This document shows, piece after piece, positions 7,542-19,132 of a stretch of 49,991 nt of DNA. Below the pieces are notes generated by a model. The model ran no database searches, was not told the origin of the DNA, and worked only from the letters and a program-made list of their open reading frames with translations. Source of the stretch: an uncultured Spirochaetaceae bacterium (GTDB taxonomy: Bacteria > Spirochaetota > Spirochaetia > Treponematales > Treponemataceae); assembly GCA_902783155.1 (NCBI GenBank), contig CACZPR010000017.1:1-49991 (forward strand). The letters are read 5' to 3'. The position numbers and the translations under genes were made by a program. Numbering within the stretch: the first letter of the stretch is position 1; each line of letters begins with the position of its first letter.

Positions 7542-7588
7542 GGGCGGGAAGTTTTTTTCCTGCCCTGCCGTTCGATGTTTTTCCATCG
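7542..7588 (+). promoter_or_regulatory. Hairpins in rplL-rpoB gap, candidate attenuator or processing site
   Basis: GGGC-g-GGAA (7542-7550) pairs with TTCC-t-GCCC (7557-7565). A second stem, CGATG/CATCG, follows at 7573-7577 and 7584-7588. Only a short T-content follows. In many bacteria the rplL-rpoB gap holds an attenuator and RNase site that lowers rpoBC expression below the ribosomal genes, and the placement here suggests the same. The rest of the gap to 7766 shows no gene. Confidence 0.5.
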
Positions 7589-7766
7589 ACATGGCCTGAA
7601 CAAAATTTATGGAGCTTCAAAAGGTTGTCCAGAAAAATGGGCAGTGCCTTTTGAGGCTTTCTGTGTCGTAGTTTAAAAAGTATTTGGACACTGTTTCGTG
7701 TGCTGAACAAAGTTTTTGTTTGTAGCAGTTGCAGAGTACCGCAAGAGAACCCCAGAAGAGGTGACA

Positions 7767-10700
7767 ATGTTCGCAAAAACAAAAAAAATTGAGCGTAAGT
7801 ACATCGGAAAGGACATTCAGGATTTCATGGAACTTCCTGACCTTATCGACATCCAGCTTTCATCGTTTGAAAGTTTTATTCAGAAGGAGCGGCTTGACAA
7901 GGGTGAGCCGCTCTTGAACCAGGGACTGGAAGCGGTCTTCAGGTCCACTTTCCCAATCGAAAGTCCCAACGGCGATGTCGTGCTGGACTATGAAAGATAT
8001 GTCCTGGATGAAGAGAACATCAAATACAGCGAACTTGAATGTAAAAAGAAGGGACTGACCTACCAGGTCGGAATCAAGGCCTTCATCAACATGACCTTCA
8101 AAAGTGACGGACACATTTTCCAGAAGGACGTTTACATTGGAAACATTCCTTTGATGACGGACCGTGGAACATTTATCATAAACGGAGCGGAGCGCGTAGT
8201 CGTAAGCCAGATTCACCGCTCGCCTGGAGTTATTTTCAAGAAGGAAAAGGGAATCTGCTCCAGCCGCATCATTCCTTACCGTGGCTCATGGCTTGAATTT
8301 GAGATTGACCAGAAAAAGACGGACCTCATCTACGCAAGGATTGACCGCAAAAAGAAGATTCTCGCCACAATCCTCCTGCGTGCCTATGGATATTCAACAA
8401 GGGAAGAAATCATCGACTGCTTCTATAAATCGGAAGAGATTGATGTACCTTCAAAGGCTGAGGACAGGGAGAAGCTGGTGAACAAGGTTCTCGCCCGTGC
8501 CGTAATGGTGACAGACGAGACCACCGGTGAAGAGAAAAAACTTTTCCAGGCAGGAACAAAGCTTCATCCGCATGACCTTGACGACCTTGCCGCCAACAAG
8601 GTGCAGAAAATCACGGTCATTGTTTTTGACACAAGGACCAACAAGAACAGCGACAAGGAAAAGAACGAGTCTCTTGACAGCGAAATCATTATCAACTGTT
8701 TCGAGCGCGAGGAAATCATCTACGCGAAGGAGGGACAGGAGATTCTTGACGAGCCAAGCAAGGAGGACTGTATCTCCAAGGTGTTCTCAGCGGTGCAGCA
8801 GTCCGAGCTTGTGACTGTCGAGCAGGCCGAGAAGGATTTGAACAGCTGGTTCTTCAACGACCGCCGCTACGATTTGGGCCGTGTGGGTCGCTACAAGCTG
8901 AACAAGCGTTTCGGATACAACCCGGAAAAGACGGAGCTTACACTCGTAAAGGAAGATATAATCAACACAATCAAGAGGCTGATTGAGGTCTACAACAACC
9001 AGGATCTCCTTGATGACCAGGACCACCTTGGAAACCGCCGTGTGCGTTCTGTCGGAGAGCTTCTGACAAATCAGTTCAAGACTGCGTTCGCAAGGATGGA
9101 GCGCATTGCCAAAGAGCGCATGAGCATGAAGGAAATCGATACCCTGAAGCCTGCGGACCTTATCTCCAACAAGCCGATTATTTCCGGCGTGAAGGAATTC
9201 TTTGGCTCGTCACAGCTTTCCCAGTTCATGGACCAGTGCAACCCGTTGGCGGAACTTACACACAAGCGCCGTCTCAACGCACTTGGACCCGGTGGACTTT
9301 CACGTGACCGCGCAGGATTTGAAGTCCGCGACGTACACTGGACCCACTATGGACGCATGTGCCCGATTGAGACCCCTGAAGGTCCAAACATCGGTCTTAT
9401 TGTTTCTCTCGCAATCTTTACGCGCATAAATGATTACGGATTCCTTGAGGAGCCATACCGCAAGGTTGTTGACGGAAAGGCAACAAAGGAAGTCCAGTGG
9501 CTTGACGCTACCGAGGAGGACGAGGTTTACGTTGGACAGGTGACAGAGGGCATGAAGGAGGACGGTTCTTTCCCGACCGAGCTCATTCCTTGCCGCCACC
9601 GTGGAAACTATCAGCCGCGTCTGGCAAAGGACATCCAGTACATGGACGTTTCTCCGCGCCAGGTTATTTCCGTTTCCGCATCCCTTGTTCCGTTCCTTGA
9701 GCATGACGACGCAAACCGTGCTTTGATGGGTTGTAACATGCAGAGGCAGGCAGTTCCGCTTCTGTTCCCTGAGCCGCCACATGTCGGAACAGGTATGGAG
9801 CGCAAGACGGCCATGGATTCCGGCGTTCTTGTAAAGGCAAAGCGTGACGGAGAAGTTGTCTGGGTAGAAAGCGACCTCATCAAGATTAAGCCGGCGGGAG
9901 TCAAGGGCGGTGCTCTTGATGAATATCCGCTCCTCAAATATCAGAAGAACAACAGCGACACCTGCAACCACCAGAGACCGACTGTCCAGGTTGGCGAAAA
10001 GGTCAAGAAGGGCGATGTAATTGCAGACGGACCGGGAACATTCAACGGAGAGCTTGCGCTTGGACGCAATATCCTTGTCGGATTTGTTCCGTGGAATGGA
10101 TACAACTATGAGGATGCCGTCCTTATCAGCCAGAGGGTTGTAAAGGAAGACATGTACACCTCAATCCACATTCACGAGTTCGAGGTCGATGTCCGCGAGA
10201 CAAAGCTTGGAATGGAGACTGTCACGCGCGAAGTTCCGAACCAGCCGGAAAGAATGTTGGACAACCTTGATTCCGAGGGTATAGTCCACGTCGGATGCAA
10301 GGTACACTCGGGTGACATCCTTGTTGGAAAAGTCACTCCAAAGAGCGAGACCGAAAATACACCGGAGTTCAAACTTTTGAATGCAATCTTCGGTGAAAAG
10401 TCAAGGGATGTCCGCGATACTTCACTCAAACTTCCACATGGAGTGCAGGGTGTTGTCGTCGGTGTCGAGCGCCTCAAGAGGGCTGTGGGTGACGAGCTTC
10501 CGCCTGGAGTCAGCGAAAGAATCAAGATTTTGATTGCGGACAAGAGAAAGCTGGTCGTCGGAGACAAGATGGCCGGTCGCCACGGAAACAAGGGAGTTGT
10601 CGCGCGCATTCTTCCTGTAGAGGACATGCCGTATCTTGATGACGGAACTCCTCTCGATGTATGTCTGAATCCTCTTGGTGTTCCTTCCCGTATGAACATT

Positions 10701-11327
10701 GGTCAGATAATGGAATCCGAGCTTGGACGCGCAGGAAAGGTTTTGGGAGAATTCTACGATTCACCAGCTTTCCAGACACCTTCTCAGGAACAGATTGCCG
10801 AAAAACTTGCCGAGGCCGGTCTTTCAAAGGACTGCCGCCAGATGGTCCACGACGGATTTACCGGAGAGTATTTCGTCAACCCGATTTTTGTCGGCGTAAT
10901 CTACTTTATGAAGCTGCACCACTTGGTCGATGACAAGATGCACGCACGTTCAACAGGACCTTATTCTCTGGTAACACAGCAGCCGTTGGGAGGAAAAGCC
11001 CAGTTCGGAGGCCAGCGTCTCGGAGAAATGGAAGTATGGGCATTGGAGGCTTATGGAGCAGCCAATACTCTCCAGGAAATGATGACAATCAAATCCGACG
11101 ACATGAACGGACGCTCAAAGGTTTACGAGGCCATAGTCAAGGGAGACCCAAGCGCGCCAATCGGAGTGCCGGAATCATTCAACGTTCTTGTGCAGGAACT
11201 CCGTGGACTTGCGCTGGACTTCACAATCTATGACGACAAGGGAAAACAGATTGCCCTTACCGAACGTGACCAGGAACTGATTGACAAGCAGGGTGCTGGT
11301 TTTGACAAGGAGGATGAGAATGCGTGA
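7767..11327 (+). CDS. rpoB: RNA polymerase beta subunit
   Basis: This 1186-residue beta subunit starts [16 protein letters not shown] after AGAGGTG. An upstream TTG at 7716 would add 17 unlikely residues. Recognisable blocks are the rifampicin region [43 protein letters not shown], the Lys-rich [14 protein letters not shown] and the C-terminal [20 protein letters not shown]. In the rifampicin pocket the residue equivalent to E. coli Ser531 is Asn (Asn504, codon 9276-9278), and the equivalent of Asn518 is Cys. The stop overlaps the rpoC start by eight bases. Confidence 0.98.
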   Translation: MFAKTKKIERKYIGKDIQDFMELPDLIDIQLSSFESFIQKERLDKGEPLLNQGLEAVFRSTFPIESPNGDVVLDYERYVLDEENIKYSELECKKKGLTYQVGIKAFINMTFKSDGHIFQKDVYIGNIPLMTDRGTFIINGAERVVVSQIHRSPGVIFKKEKGICSSRIIPYRGSWLEFEIDQKKTDLIYARIDRKKKILATILLRAYGYSTREEIIDCFYKSEEIDVPSKAEDREKLVNKVLARAVMVTDETTGEEKKLFQAGTKLHPHDLDDLAANKVQKITVIVFDTRTNKNSDKEKNESLDSEIIINCFEREEIIYAKEGQEILDEPSKEDCISKVFSAVQQSELVTVEQAEKDLNSWFFNDRRYDLGRVGRYKLNKRFGYNPEKTELTLVKEDIINTIKRLIEVYNNQDLLDDQDHLGNRRVRSVGELLTNQFKTAFARMERIAKERMSMKEIDTLKPADLISNKPIISGVKEFFGSSQLSQFMDQCNPLAELTHKRRLNALGPGGLSRDRAGFEVRDVHWTHYGRMCPIETPEGPNIGLIVSLAIFTRINDYGFLEEPYRKVVDGKATKEVQWLDATEEDEVYVGQVTEGMKEDGSFPTELIPCRHRGNYQPRLAKDIQYMDVSPRQVISVSASLVPFLEHDDANRALMGCNMQRQAVPLLFPEPPHVGTGMERKTAMDSGVLVKAKRDGEVVWVESDLIKIKPAGVKGGALDEYPLLKYQKNNSDTCNHQRPTVQVGEKVKKGDVIADGPGTFNGELALGRNILVGFVPWNGYNYEDAVLISQRVVKEDMYTSIHIHEFEVDVRETKLGMETVTREVPNQPERMLDNLDSEGIVHVGCKVHSGDILVGKVTPKSETENTPEFKLLNAIFGEKSRDVRDTSLKLPHGVQGVVVGVERLKRAVGDELPPGVSERIKILIADKRKLVVGDKMAGRHGNKGVVARILPVEDMPYLDDGTPLDVCLNPLGVPSRMNIGQIMESELGRAGKVLGEFYDSPAFQTPSQEQIAEKLAEAGLSKDCRQMVHDGFTGEYFVNPIFVGVIYFMKLHHLVDDKMHARSTGPYSLVTQQPLGGKAQFGGQRLGEMEVWALEAYGAANTLQEMMTIKSDDMNGRSKVYEAIVKGDPSAPIGVPESFNVLVQELRGLALDFTIYDDKGKQIALTERDQELIDKQGAGFDKEDENA

Positions 11328-14300
11328 TATTCAGGATTTTGCAAGCCTTAAGATAAAACTGGCTTCCCCGGAAAACATCCGTGCCTGGTCATACGGCGAA
11401 GTAAAAAAGCCAGAGACAATCAACTATAGAACACTCCGCCCGGAGCGCGACGGTCTGTTCTGCGAAAAGATATTCGGAACCACAAAGGAATGGGAGTGCT
11501 ACTGCGGTAAGTTCAAGAGCATCCGCTACAAGGGTGTAATCTGCGACCGCTGTGGTGTTGAGGTAACGCACTTCAAGGTACGCCGTGAAAGAACCGGACA
11601 CATTGAGCTTGCCGCGCCTGTGAGCCACATCTGGTACTATCATTCTACTCCGACACGCATGGGACTTCTTCTCGACCTGCAGATGAGCCAGCTCCGCAAC
11701 ATCCTGTACTATGAAAAGTACATCGTGATTGATCCGGGCAGCACTACTCTCGAAAAGAATTCCCTTATGACCGAGGACGAGTACCTCAGCGCAAAAGAGC
11801 GTTACGGTGATTCATTCCAGGCCGAGATGGGAGCGGAGGCAATAAAGATTCTTCTGGAGAACCTTGACCTTGACTCCGAAGCCGAAAAGCTCCGCAACAT
11901 AATGCGCGAAAAGGGAAAGAAGGTAGACAAGAGAACCCTCAAGAGGATTGAAATAATAGAAGATTTCCGCCGCTCGGGTAACAAGCCAAGCTGGATGATT
12001 CTCGACGTAATCCCGGTCATTCCGCCGGATCTGCGTCCTATGGTACAGCTTGAGGGTGGAAGGTTCGCCACATCAGACTTGAACGACCTCTACCGCCGCG
12101 TAATCAACAGGAACAACCGTCTGAAGAGACTTGAGGCGCTTTTTGCTCCGGACATCATCATCCGCAGCGAAAAACGTATGCTCCAGGATGCTGTGGACGC
12201 TCTTTTTGACAACAGCAAGAGAAAGACCCGCATGATCAGGGGTGCCTCCAACAGACCTCTCAAATCAATATCAGACCTTCTCAAAGGAAAGCAGGGACGT
12301 TTCCGCCAGAACCTTCTCGGTAAGCGCGTTGACTATTCAGGACGTTCCGTAATCGTCGTTGGACCTGAGCTGAAGCTCTGGCAGTGCGGTCTTCCGGAAA
12401 AGATGGCTCTGGAGCTGTTCAAGCCGTTCATAATGAAGAAACTTGTTGACAGGGGGGCGGCCGGAAACATAAAGAAGGCAAAGAATCTTGTCGAGCAGGA
12501 GGCCCCGGAGGTCTACCAGGTTCTGGACGAGGTTGTCCGTGAGCATCCGGTCATGCTGAACCGCGCACCTACGCTCCACCGCTTGGGTATCCAGGCATTC
12601 GAGCCGGTCTTGGTTCCGGGAAAGGCACTCAAGCTTCATCCTCTCGCATGTAAGGCATTCAACGCCGACTTCGACGGAGACCAGATGGCTATCCACGTGC
12701 CTCTCACACAGGCCGCGCAGATGGAGTGCTGGAACCTCATGCTTTCAGCCCGCAACCTCCTTGACCCTGCAAACGGACAGACAATAGTTTATCCGTCACA
12801 GGACATGGTTCTTGGAATCTACTACATGACATCAATCAAGCCGGACAAGGAGACTGTCGGTGGACCTGTAAAGGTTGTTAAGGACGGAGACAAATTCTCT
12901 TCCGAGCCGGTTATGGCATTGATGAAGTCATACATCACACCGGAGGAGAGTGCCGAAATCAAGCACAAGCTCTATACTTCCGTTGATGAGGTCAGACTTG
13001 CGGCAACAACCGGCGCAATCGCATGGCAGGCTGAAATCAAGGTGCTCAAGAGCGTGCTCAAAAAGTGCGTGCACGGAGACACCGAGGCCACACTCAATGA
13101 AAAATATATCCTCACATCCGCGGGCCGCATTGCGTTCAACGAGTCCATGCCCGATGAGGTTGATTTCTACAACGAGAGACTTGGCGACAAGGCCCTGAAG
13201 GCGATGATTGAGTCCGTCTACCACACCGAGCAGACTAGCGACAAGCTGGTTAAAAAGCTGGTGCAGGAGAAATTTGGAATCACCGTGATGGACGACGTGG
13301 CACTGGATAAAATCTGGAAGGATGCCGACACCATGAAACGTCTCAACAGAATCTACAACAGACCGAGCGGCGAGCCTTTCTCATATACGGAACTCTGTAA
13401 GCTGATGAACTGCATCTTCAACGTTGACAGGTCATGGCTTACTGTCCAGATGCTTGACGCAATCAAGGCGACTGGATACAAGAACGCAACATTCTACGGC
13501 GCGACCCTTTCAATGGACGACATCCTTGTTCCTAGGGACAAAAAGAAGCTGGTCGATGACGCAGACGCAAAGGTAAGCGAATACATCGAGCAGGCAAACA
13601 ACGGTATCATCACTCCTCACGACCGCTATGTCGAGAGTACAAGAATCTGGGCCAGCGTTGGTGACAAGCTGACAAAGGCCATGTACAGGGAGATGGGCGA
13701 GGACAAGAACGGATTCAACACAATCTTTATGATGGCCGATTCCGGTGCCCGTGGTTCCGAAAAGCAGATTTCACAGCTGGGAGCCATGCGCGGTTTGATG
13801 CAGAAGCCTAACGGAGACATCATCGAACTTCCAATCCGCTCAAACTTCAAGGACGGACTTTCTGTTATCGAGTTCTTCATCTCAACGAACGGTGCTAGAA
13901 AGGGTCTTTCCGATACAGCTCTTAAGACGGCTGACGCAGGTTACATGACCCGCCGCCTTGTTGATGTTGCCCAGAACGTGGTAATCAACGAAGAGGACTG
14001 CGGTACAATCAACGGAATTGACTACAAGGCAATCAAGAAGGGAGAGGAAATTGTTGAAAGCCTCAGCTCCCGCATTGCCGGACACTTCTCCGCTGAAAGA
14101 GTCCTTGACCCTGTTGACGGAACGCTCCTTTGCGACGTTAACCAGTATATAGATGAAAATCTTGCTAAAAAGATTGAGGCCGCCGGTGTCGAGAAAGTCA
14201 AGCTCCGCACTGTTCTTACCTGCGAATGCAAGCATGGACTCTGCGTGAAGTGCTATGGAAAGGATTTGGCCCGCAACAAGATAGTCGAAATCGGAGAGGC

Positions 14301-15927
14301 GGTCGGTACAATTGCCGCACAGTCAATTGGACAGCCTGGTACACAGCTTACTCTGCGAACTTTCCATACTGGTGGTGCTGCCGATACTTCCGCATCCGAC
14401 AACTCAATCAAGATGAAGTATGCCGTGTATATCGAAAGCATTTCCGGCACACATGTCGAGAAGGATGGAAACTGGCTTCTTACCCGCCGTGGTGTGATGA
14501 AGGCCGCCAAGCTGTTCAACAAGTATCCTTATGGAAACGAGTCCGAGATTCTTGTGGAGGAGGGTGCGTTCGTTCGCAAGGACAAGGCAATCCTTCACCA
14601 GAAAAAGGATATCTATCCATCGGACAACGGCTATATCCACATCAACAGGGAAGACAAGGTTATCTATCTTATCAGCCGCATCGAGGACACTCCTCTTGAA
14701 AACGGAAGCACGATTTTTGCTGATTTCGTGAAAGGAAACAGGATTGTCGAAAAGGGCAAGTCCATCGGTAAGACATTCGAGAACGCCGAGCCTATCATCT
14801 GTGAGCAGGACGGTTATGTACATTACGAGGATGTCATCCCTGGTGTCACTTTCAACGAGAAGGACAGGTCAATCACCGAAATCCATCTTGACGTGAAGCA
14901 GCCGCAGATTAAGATTTGCGACGAGGCTGGAAATCCGCTTGGCTCATACCATCTTCCTGCGAAGACGACAATCGAAGTTGCCGAAAGGGTTGACGCAGAC
15001 CACTATGATCTGCAGGATGGAGTTCCTGTCAAGGCTGGAGATATTCTTGCAAAGATTCCTGTCGAGGGAACCAAGGCAAACGACATCACGCTCGGTCTTC
15101 CACGTGTATCCGAACTTTTCGAGGGACGCAAGTCGAAGGACCCTGCCGTTATCGCACAGATTTCTGGAACCGTAAGATTCGGAAAGATTATCAAGAGCAA
15201 GCTCCATGTCATTGTGCGTGACGAGTTCGACAAGGACTATGTGCACAACATCCCAATCCAGAAGCGTCTTCTTGTCCGCGACGGAGACTATGTCAAGGCT
15301 GGAGATCCGCTCTGCACAGGTTCAAAGGATCCGCATGACGTTCTTGCCGTGCTTGGTGAAAACGAGCTCCAGAACTTCCTTATGGATGAAATCCAGAGCG
15401 TGTACCGTTCACAGAAGGTTAACATCAGCGACAAGCACATCGGTACAATCATCCGCCAGATGCTCAGAAAGGTCGAGGTCGTAAAGGTCGGCGACACAAA
15501 GTTCATCTTCGGCGAGCAGGTTGACAAGTATGTGTTCCGCGAGGAGAACGAAAGAATTATGGCCGGTGGTGGAGAGCCTGCCGTGGCGCGCCCTATGTTC
15601 CAGGGTATAACCAAGGCTGCACTTGCGACTGACTCGTTCATATCTGCTTCTTCGTTCCAGGAGACGACAAAGGTTCTTACCAATGCCGCAATCGCGGGTG
15701 AGACCGACAATCTCCGTGGACTCAAGGAGAACGTCATAATTGGCCACATGATTCCGGCTGGAACCGGTATGAAGGCTTACCACAACATCAAGCTTTCGGA
15801 CTCATCCAGCGAGGACCTTGATGCCAAGATGATGGAGATTCTTGAAATCCGCAGGCAGGAAAGGGAACTGGCGGCTCAGACCGAGAGCATGGAAGCCAGC
15901 ATACTTGACACCCCCGACGAAGATTAA
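11320..15927 (+). CDS. rpoC: RNA polymerase beta' subunit, unusually long
   Basis: The start chosen is the ATG at 11320, six bases after AAGGAGG; an ATG two codons earlier is possible. The N-terminal zinc site includes CYCGKFK and CDRCGVEV, and the catalytic NADFDGDQM is at about 448-456. The bridge-helix region begins MADSGARGS (about 805-813), and the trigger-loop entry FHTGGAA is at about 1015. At 1535 residues it exceeds E. coli (1407) and, from memory, other treponemes (about 1420). About 90 extra residues lie between the active-site loop and MADSGARGS, and about 50 more after FHTGGAA. The C-terminal part contains [11 protein letters not shown] and [21 protein letters not shown]. Confidence 0.98.
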   Translation: MRDIQDFASLKIKLASPENIRAWSYGEVKKPETINYRTLRPERDGLFCEKIFGTTKEWECYCGKFKSIRYKGVICDRCGVEVTHFKVRRERTGHIELAAPVSHIWYYHSTPTRMGLLLDLQMSQLRNILYYEKYIVIDPGSTTLEKNSLMTEDEYLSAKERYGDSFQAEMGAEAIKILLENLDLDSEAEKLRNIMREKGKKVDKRTLKRIEIIEDFRRSGNKPSWMILDVIPVIPPDLRPMVQLEGGRFATSDLNDLYRRVINRNNRLKRLEALFAPDIIIRSEKRMLQDAVDALFDNSKRKTRMIRGASNRPLKSISDLLKGKQGRFRQNLLGKRVDYSGRSVIVVGPELKLWQCGLPEKMALELFKPFIMKKLVDRGAAGNIKKAKNLVEQEAPEVYQVLDEVVREHPVMLNRAPTLHRLGIQAFEPVLVPGKALKLHPLACKAFNADFDGDQMAIHVPLTQAAQMECWNLMLSARNLLDPANGQTIVYPSQDMVLGIYYMTSIKPDKETVGGPVKVVKDGDKFSSEPVMALMKSYITPEESAEIKHKLYTSVDEVRLAATTGAIAWQAEIKVLKSVLKKCVHGDTEATLNEKYILTSAGRIAFNESMPDEVDFYNERLGDKALKAMIESVYHTEQTSDKLVKKLVQEKFGITVMDDVALDKIWKDADTMKRLNRIYNRPSGEPFSYTELCKLMNCIFNVDRSWLTVQMLDAIKATGYKNATFYGATLSMDDILVPRDKKKLVDDADAKVSEYIEQANNGIITPHDRYVESTRIWASVGDKLTKAMYREMGEDKNGFNTIFMMADSGARGSEKQISQLGAMRGLMQKPNGDIIELPIRSNFKDGLSVIEFFISTNGARKGLSDTALKTADAGYMTRRLVDVAQNVVINEEDCGTINGIDYKAIKKGEEIVESLSSRIAGHFSAERVLDPVDGTLLCDVNQYIDENLAKKIEAAGVEKVKLRTVLTCECKHGLCVKCYGKDLARNKIVEIGEAVGTIAAQSIGQPGTQLTLRTFHTGGAADTSASDNSIKMKYAVYIESISGTHVEKDGNWLLTRRGVMKAAKLFNKYPYGNESEILVEEGAFVRKDKAILHQKKDIYPSDNGYIHINREDKVIYLISRIEDTPLENGSTIFADFVKGNRIVEKGKSIGKTFENAEPIICEQDGYVHYEDVIPGVTFNEKDRSITEIHLDVKQPQIKICDEAGNPLGSYHLPAKTTIEVAERVDADHYDLQDGVPVKAGDILAKIPVEGTKANDITLGLPRVSELFEGRKSKDPAVIAQISGTVRFGKIIKSKLHVIVRDEFDKDYVHNIPIQKRLLVRDGDYVKAGDPLCTGSKDPHDVLAVLGENELQNFLMDEIQSVYRSQKVNISDKHIGTIIRQMLRKVEVVKVGDTKFIFGEQVDKYVFREENERIMAGGGEPAVARPMFQGITKAALATDSFISASSFQETTKVLTNAAIAGETDNLRGLKENVIIGHMIPAGTGMKAYHNIKLSDSSSEDLDAKMMEILEIRRQERELAAQTESMEASILDTPDED

Positions 15928-15942
15928 TTTCTGGATTTCCTA

Positions 15943-15972
15943 TTGACGGAATCCAGCTGAATTCGATATAGT
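15943..15972 (+). promoter_or_regulatory. Promoter for rpsL-rpsG
   Basis: TTGACG (15943-15948), an 18-base spacer and TATAGT (15967-15972) lie just after rpoC and predict a start near 15979. The leader then carries hairpins GGAATC/GATTCC (15995-16000, 16014-16019) and CCGAG/CTCGG (16045-16049, 16057-16061), the second ending just before the ribosome site. They may control S12/S7 translation. Confidence 0.7.
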
Positions 15973-16082
15973 TGAGGGACCTAAATTTTGTTTGGGAATC
16001 TTCGGAATTTTTAGATTCCGGGGATTCTTTGTAAGCAATACTGTCCGAGAGTGCTGCTCGGCATAAAATAGGAGAATAGGCG

Positions 16083-16457
16083 ATGCCTACAATAAACCAA
16101 TTGATTCGTAAAGGACGTCAGTCCGCAGCGAACAGAACCAAAGCTCCCGCGCTTGAGTCCTGTCCGCAGAAACGTGGAGTTTGTACCCGCGTTATGACAA
16201 TGACACCTAAGAAGCCAAACTCGGCTCTTAGAAAGATTGCCCGTGTTCGTCTCAGCAACGGAATCGAAGTTACTGCATATATTCCAGGAATTGGACATAA
16301 CCTGCAGGAGCACTCCGTTGTTCTGGTACGTGGTGGACGTGTAAAGGACCTTCCTGGTGTTCGCTACCATATCATCCGTGGAACCAAAGATACTCTTGGC
16401 GTTGATGGCCGCAAGCGTGGACGCTCAAAGTATGGTGCCAAGAAACCAAAGGCATAA
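16083..16457 (+). CDS. rpsL: 30S ribosomal protein S12
   Basis: This 124-residue S12 starts [13 protein letters not shown]. The decoding-site loops [10 protein letters not shown] and [13 protein letters not shown] are intact. Both lysines whose replacement gives streptomycin resistance (E. coli K43 and K88) are present, so the sequence is of the sensitive type at these positions. The start follows ATAGGAGAATAGG. It is directly followed by rpsG. Confidence 0.98.
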   Translation: MPTINQLIRKGRQSAANRTKAPALESCPQKRGVCTRVMTMTPKKPNSALRKIARVRLSNGIEVTAYIPGIGHNLQEHSVVLVRGGRVKDLPGVRYHIIRGTKDTLGVDGRKRGRSKYGAKKPKA

Positions 16458-16471
16458 TCGGAGGCTAGAAA

Positions 16472-16942
16472 ATGGGAAGACATAAGAAGGCAGTTGAACG
16501 TCCGATTGTTCCGGATGAAAGATACAACAGTACTGTTGTTTCAAAGTTTGTCACACGCATGATGCTTGACGGAAAAAAGCAGACATGCTTCAAGATTATC
16601 TACAAGGCACTTGACAACCTGAAGGCAAAGACCGACAAGGATCCTCTCGAGGTGTTCCTGAAGGCTCTTGACAATGTTAAGCCACAGGTCGAGGTAAAGA
16701 GCCGCCGCGTTGGTGGTGCTACCTACCAGGTTCCTATCGAAATCCGCGAGTCAAGACGCGAGGCCCTTGCAATGAGATGGATGATTACGGCTGCACGCAA
16801 TCGTTCCGGACATGGAATGGCTGAGACTCTGGCCGCAGAGCTGTTCGACGCTTACAACAACACTGGAACAGCCTACAAGAAGAAGGAAGACACACATAAG
16901 ATGGCCGAGGCCAACAAGGCTTTCGCCCACTACAGGTGGTAG
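16472..16942 (+). CDS. rpsG: 30S ribosomal protein S7
   Basis: This 156-residue S7 ([18 protein letters not shown]) contains [21 protein letters not shown] and ends FAHYRW, as expected. S7 nucleates assembly of the 3' major domain of 16S rRNA. It lies 14 bases after rpsL, with CGGAGG at the start. fusA, which often follows, is absent. A terminator is found 32 bases downstream. Confidence 0.98.
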   Translation: MGRHKKAVERPIVPDERYNSTVVSKFVTRMMLDGKKQTCFKIIYKALDNLKAKTDKDPLEVFLKALDNVKPQVEVKSRRVGGATYQVPIEIRESRREALAMRWMITAARNRSGHGMAETLAAELFDAYNNTGTAYKKKEDTHKMAEANKAFAHYRW

Positions 16943-16973
16943 AATAAGGATCCATTTGATGGATTCTGGAAGG

Positions 16974-17001
16974 GGACACTCATTATGGGTGTCCTTTTTT
17001 T
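16974..17001 (+). terminator. Rho-independent terminator after rpsG
   Basis: GGACAC (16974-16979) pairs with GTGTCC (16989-16994), immediately followed by seven T. It closes the rpsL-rpsG transcript. Confidence 0.9.
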
Positions 17002-17034
17002 ATGGAGATTTCTTTATAAAATTGACTTTACCCC

Positions 17035-17063
17035 TTGAACAAAAATATTAAAAAGTATATAAA
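17035..17063 (+). promoter_or_regulatory. Promoter upstream of small ORF before tuf
   Basis: TTGAAC (17035-17040), a 17-base spacer and TATAAA (17058-17063) predict a start near 17070. It could drive the 62-codon ORF at 17113 and continue into tuf. Confidence 0.6.
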
Positions 17064-17112
17064 TTATTAACTTTGTACCGAACCACTTGCAAGACTTTGA
17101 TAAGGATTTCAA

Positions 17113-17301
17113 ATGGTTTCAACTGTCAAAGGGTTCTTTGATGTTTCAGGCGGACGGAAAATCTGTCCGGTAAAAATCGTAAAGTCAGCACATGGTGCTC
17201 CCAGATTTTTGCAGCCCTTGTCACCGGATTCCACCGTCGGCGGTTTCCAATCAGTAAAAGTGCAAGGTGTTCCTGCGGTTCAGTTTACGCCAGTAAATTG
17301 A
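17113..17301 (+). CDS. Hypothetical 62-residue protein upstream of tuf
   Basis: I do not recognise this protein. An ORF of 62 codons starts at an ATG six bases after AAGGA and about 43 bases after a predicted transcription start, so both transcription and translation signals are present. It has no clear membrane span and a single Cys. The DNA contains a hairpin, CGGACGG-AAAAT-CTGTCCG (within 17152-17171), so the stretch could instead be a structured leader for tuf. No overlapping better frame was found. About 240 bases separate it from tuf. Confidence 0.35.
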   Translation: MVSTVKGFFDVSGGRKICPVKIVKSAHGAPRFLQPLSPDSTVGGFQSVKVQGVPAVQFTPVN

Positions 17302-17380
17302 AAGGTTAAGTGCTATACCGATTATCGAATGGTAATGACATGGTGGTGTTTAACGGACTGCTTCGAACGGATGAAGTAGA

Positions 17381-17410
17381 TTGAATGGCTCTGTCAATTC
17401 CTTCTATAAT
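17381..17410 (+). promoter_or_regulatory. Promoter of tuf and the S10/spc/alpha genes
   Basis: TTGAAT (17381-17386), an 18-base spacer and a perfect TATAAT (17405-17410) give a predicted start near 17417 and a leader of about 125 bases before tuf. This is the last strong promoter before the large ribosomal run. Confidence 0.75.
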
Positions 17411-17468
17411 CTGTAATTTATTTTGTTAAAAGTGTGTATGCGAAAGTGACGTGACTTGTTTTGTGGCG

Positions 17469-17527
17469 GCACTTTCTGGCTTAAAGTGCAGCACATTAAT
17501 TTTATACAAGCCGCAGATGGTTTGCGG
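17469..17527 (+). promoter_or_regulatory. Hairpins in the tuf leader
   Basis: GCACTTT (17469-17475) pairs perfectly with AAAGTGC (17483-17489). CCGCA (17511-17515) pairs with TGCGG (17523-17527), only two bases before the AAGGAGA ribosome site. The second could mask or space the ribosome site. A regulatory role is inferred from position only. Confidence 0.4.
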
Positions 17528-17541
17528 TCAAGGAGAAAATC

Positions 17542-18756
17542 ATGGCAAAGGAAGAGTTCAAAAGAACTAAACCTCACATGAACGTTGGAACCATCGGTCA
17601 CGTTGACCATGGTAAGACTACACTTTCAGCTGCTATCACATCATACTGTGCAAAAAAGTATGGTGATAAGCTCCTGAAGTATGATGAAATCGACAATGCT
17701 CCAGAGGAAAAGGCTCGTGGTATCACAATCAACAGCCGCCACCTTGAGTATCAGTCAGACAAGCGCCACTACGCTCACATTGACTGCCCGGGACATGCCG
17801 ACTATGTTAAGAACATGATTACCGGTGCTGCCCAGATGGATGGTGCTGTTCTCGTTATCGCAGCAACAGACGGTGTTATGGCTCAGACAAAGGAGCACTT
17901 GCTTCTTGCTCGCCAGGTTGGTGTTCCAAAGATTATCGTTTTCCTGAACAAGGTTGACCAGCTTGATGGCGATGAGGAAATGTTGATGCTCGTTGAAGAG
18001 GACGTTAAGGAGACAATCCAGAAGTACGGCTTCTCTGCTGACACACCAATCATCAAGGGATCTGCTTTCAAGGCACTGAACGAGAGCGACAATCCAGAGA
18101 ACACAAAGTGCATCGAGGAACTGCTTACAGCAATGGACACATGGTTCGATGACCCAGTCCGCGACGAGGACAAGCCATTCCTTATGCCGATCGAGGACAT
18201 CTTCACAATCACTGGACGTGGTACTGTTGTTACTGGACGTATCGAGCGCGGTGTTGTTCACATTGGCGACGCTGTTGAGCTGGTCGGAATCCACCCAACA
18301 CAGGCTTCAACTGTTACCGGTATCGAGATGTTCAACAAGACTCTCGCAGAGGGTATGGCAGGAGACAACGCTGGTATTCTTCTCCGTGGTATTGAAAAGA
18401 AGGATGTTATCCGTGGACAGGTTCTGGCTGCTCCAAAGTCAATCACTCCACACACAAAGTTCGAGGCCACAATCTACGTTCTCAGCGAGAGCGAGGGTGG
18501 ACGCAAGAGCCCATTCTTCACTGGATACAGACCACAGTTCTACTTCCGCACAACAGACATCACTGGTACTGTCAACCTGATGAAGGAAGACGGATCTGTT
18601 GATACAGACAGGTCAATGATGGCAAAGCCGGGCGACAATGTTAGAATCGTTGGCGAACTTATCCACCCAATCGCTATGGATGAAGGTCTTAAGCTTGCTA
18701 TTCGTGAGGGCGGACGCACAATCGCTTCTGGCCAGGTCACAAAGATTATTGAGTAG
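17542..18756 (+). CDS. tuf: Elongation factor Tu
   Basis: This 404-residue EF-Tu has G1 GHVDHGKT (about 19-26), G3 DCPGHADYV and G4 NKVD, and domains 2 and 3 are complete. Delivery of aminoacyl-tRNA to the ribosome is the family role. It is about 8-10 residues longer than usual (394-396). The extra length lies in a domain 3 loop (about 347-361, [15 protein letters not shown]), where other treponemes, from memory, have a short PEG-type turn. AAGGAGA precedes the start. It leads directly into rpsJ, as in other treponemes. Confidence 0.98.
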   Translation: MAKEEFKRTKPHMNVGTIGHVDHGKTTLSAAITSYCAKKYGDKLLKYDEIDNAPEEKARGITINSRHLEYQSDKRHYAHIDCPGHADYVKNMITGAAQMDGAVLVIAATDGVMAQTKEHLLLARQVGVPKIIVFLNKVDQLDGDEEMLMLVEEDVKETIQKYGFSADTPIIKGSAFKALNESDNPENTKCIEELLTAMDTWFDDPVRDEDKPFLMPIEDIFTITGRGTVVTGRIERGVVHIGDAVELVGIHPTQASTVTGIEMFNKTLAEGMAGDNAGILLRGIEKKDVIRGQVLAAPKSITPHTKFEATIYVLSESEGGRKSPFFTGYRPQFYFRTTDITGTVNLMKEDGSVDTDRSMMAKPGDNVRIVGELIHPIAMDEGLKLAIREGGRTIASGQVTKIIE

Positions 18757-18768
18757 TTAATATGAATG

Positions 18769-18792
18769 GAGGGGTGCCTTCGGGTGCCTCTC
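18769..18792 (+). promoter_or_regulatory. UUCG-tetraloop hairpin between tuf and rpsJ
   Basis: A ten-pair stem (GAGGGGTGCC, 18769-18778, with GGTGCCTCTC, 18783-18792, including G-U pairs) is capped by TTCG. No T-run follows, so a processing or mRNA-stabilising element is more likely than a terminator. The rpsJ ribosome site starts eight bases later. Confidence 0.6.
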
Positions 18793-18811
18793 TGTTCAGC
18801 AGGAGTAAATG

Positions 18812-19120
18812 ATGGCAAACAGCAAGATTCGTGTAAGACTCCGCGCATTTGACGTGGCTCTTATCGATCAGAGTGCAAAGGATATTGTCCAGCAGGTTAA
18901 GACTGCCGGCGCAAAGGTATCCGGACCGATTCCACTTCCAACAAGAATCAATAAGGTGACTGTTCTTCGCTCAACCTTCGTTAACAAGAAGTCACGCGAG
19001 CAGTTCGAGATGCGCACACACAAGCGTCTTATTGACATTTACGAACCAAGCCAGGCTGTGATGGATTCACTTATGAAATTGGAGCTGCCTGCGGGTGTTG
19101 AAGTAGAAATCAAGCAGTAA
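18812..19120 (+). CDS. rpsJ: 30S ribosomal protein S10
   Basis: This 102-residue S10 ([14 protein letters not shown]) contains [14 protein letters not shown] and the C-terminal [14 protein letters not shown]. It binds the 30S head and, in other bacteria, NusB. The ATG at 18812 is six bases after AGGAG, preferred over an adjacent ATG at 18809. It begins the S10 cluster directly after tuf. Confidence 0.97.
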   Translation: MANSKIRVRLRAFDVALIDQSAKDIVQQVKTAGAKVSGPIPLPTRINKVTVLRSTFVNKKSREQFEMRTHKRLIDIYEPSQAVMDSLMKLELPAGVEVEIKQ

Positions 19121-19132
19121 AATTTCTCCGTC

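Noticed and set aside
16083..16457. Streptomycin-resistance changes in S12
   Set aside because: Lys at both classical positions (in PKKPNS and GGRVKDLPG) is the sensitive type.
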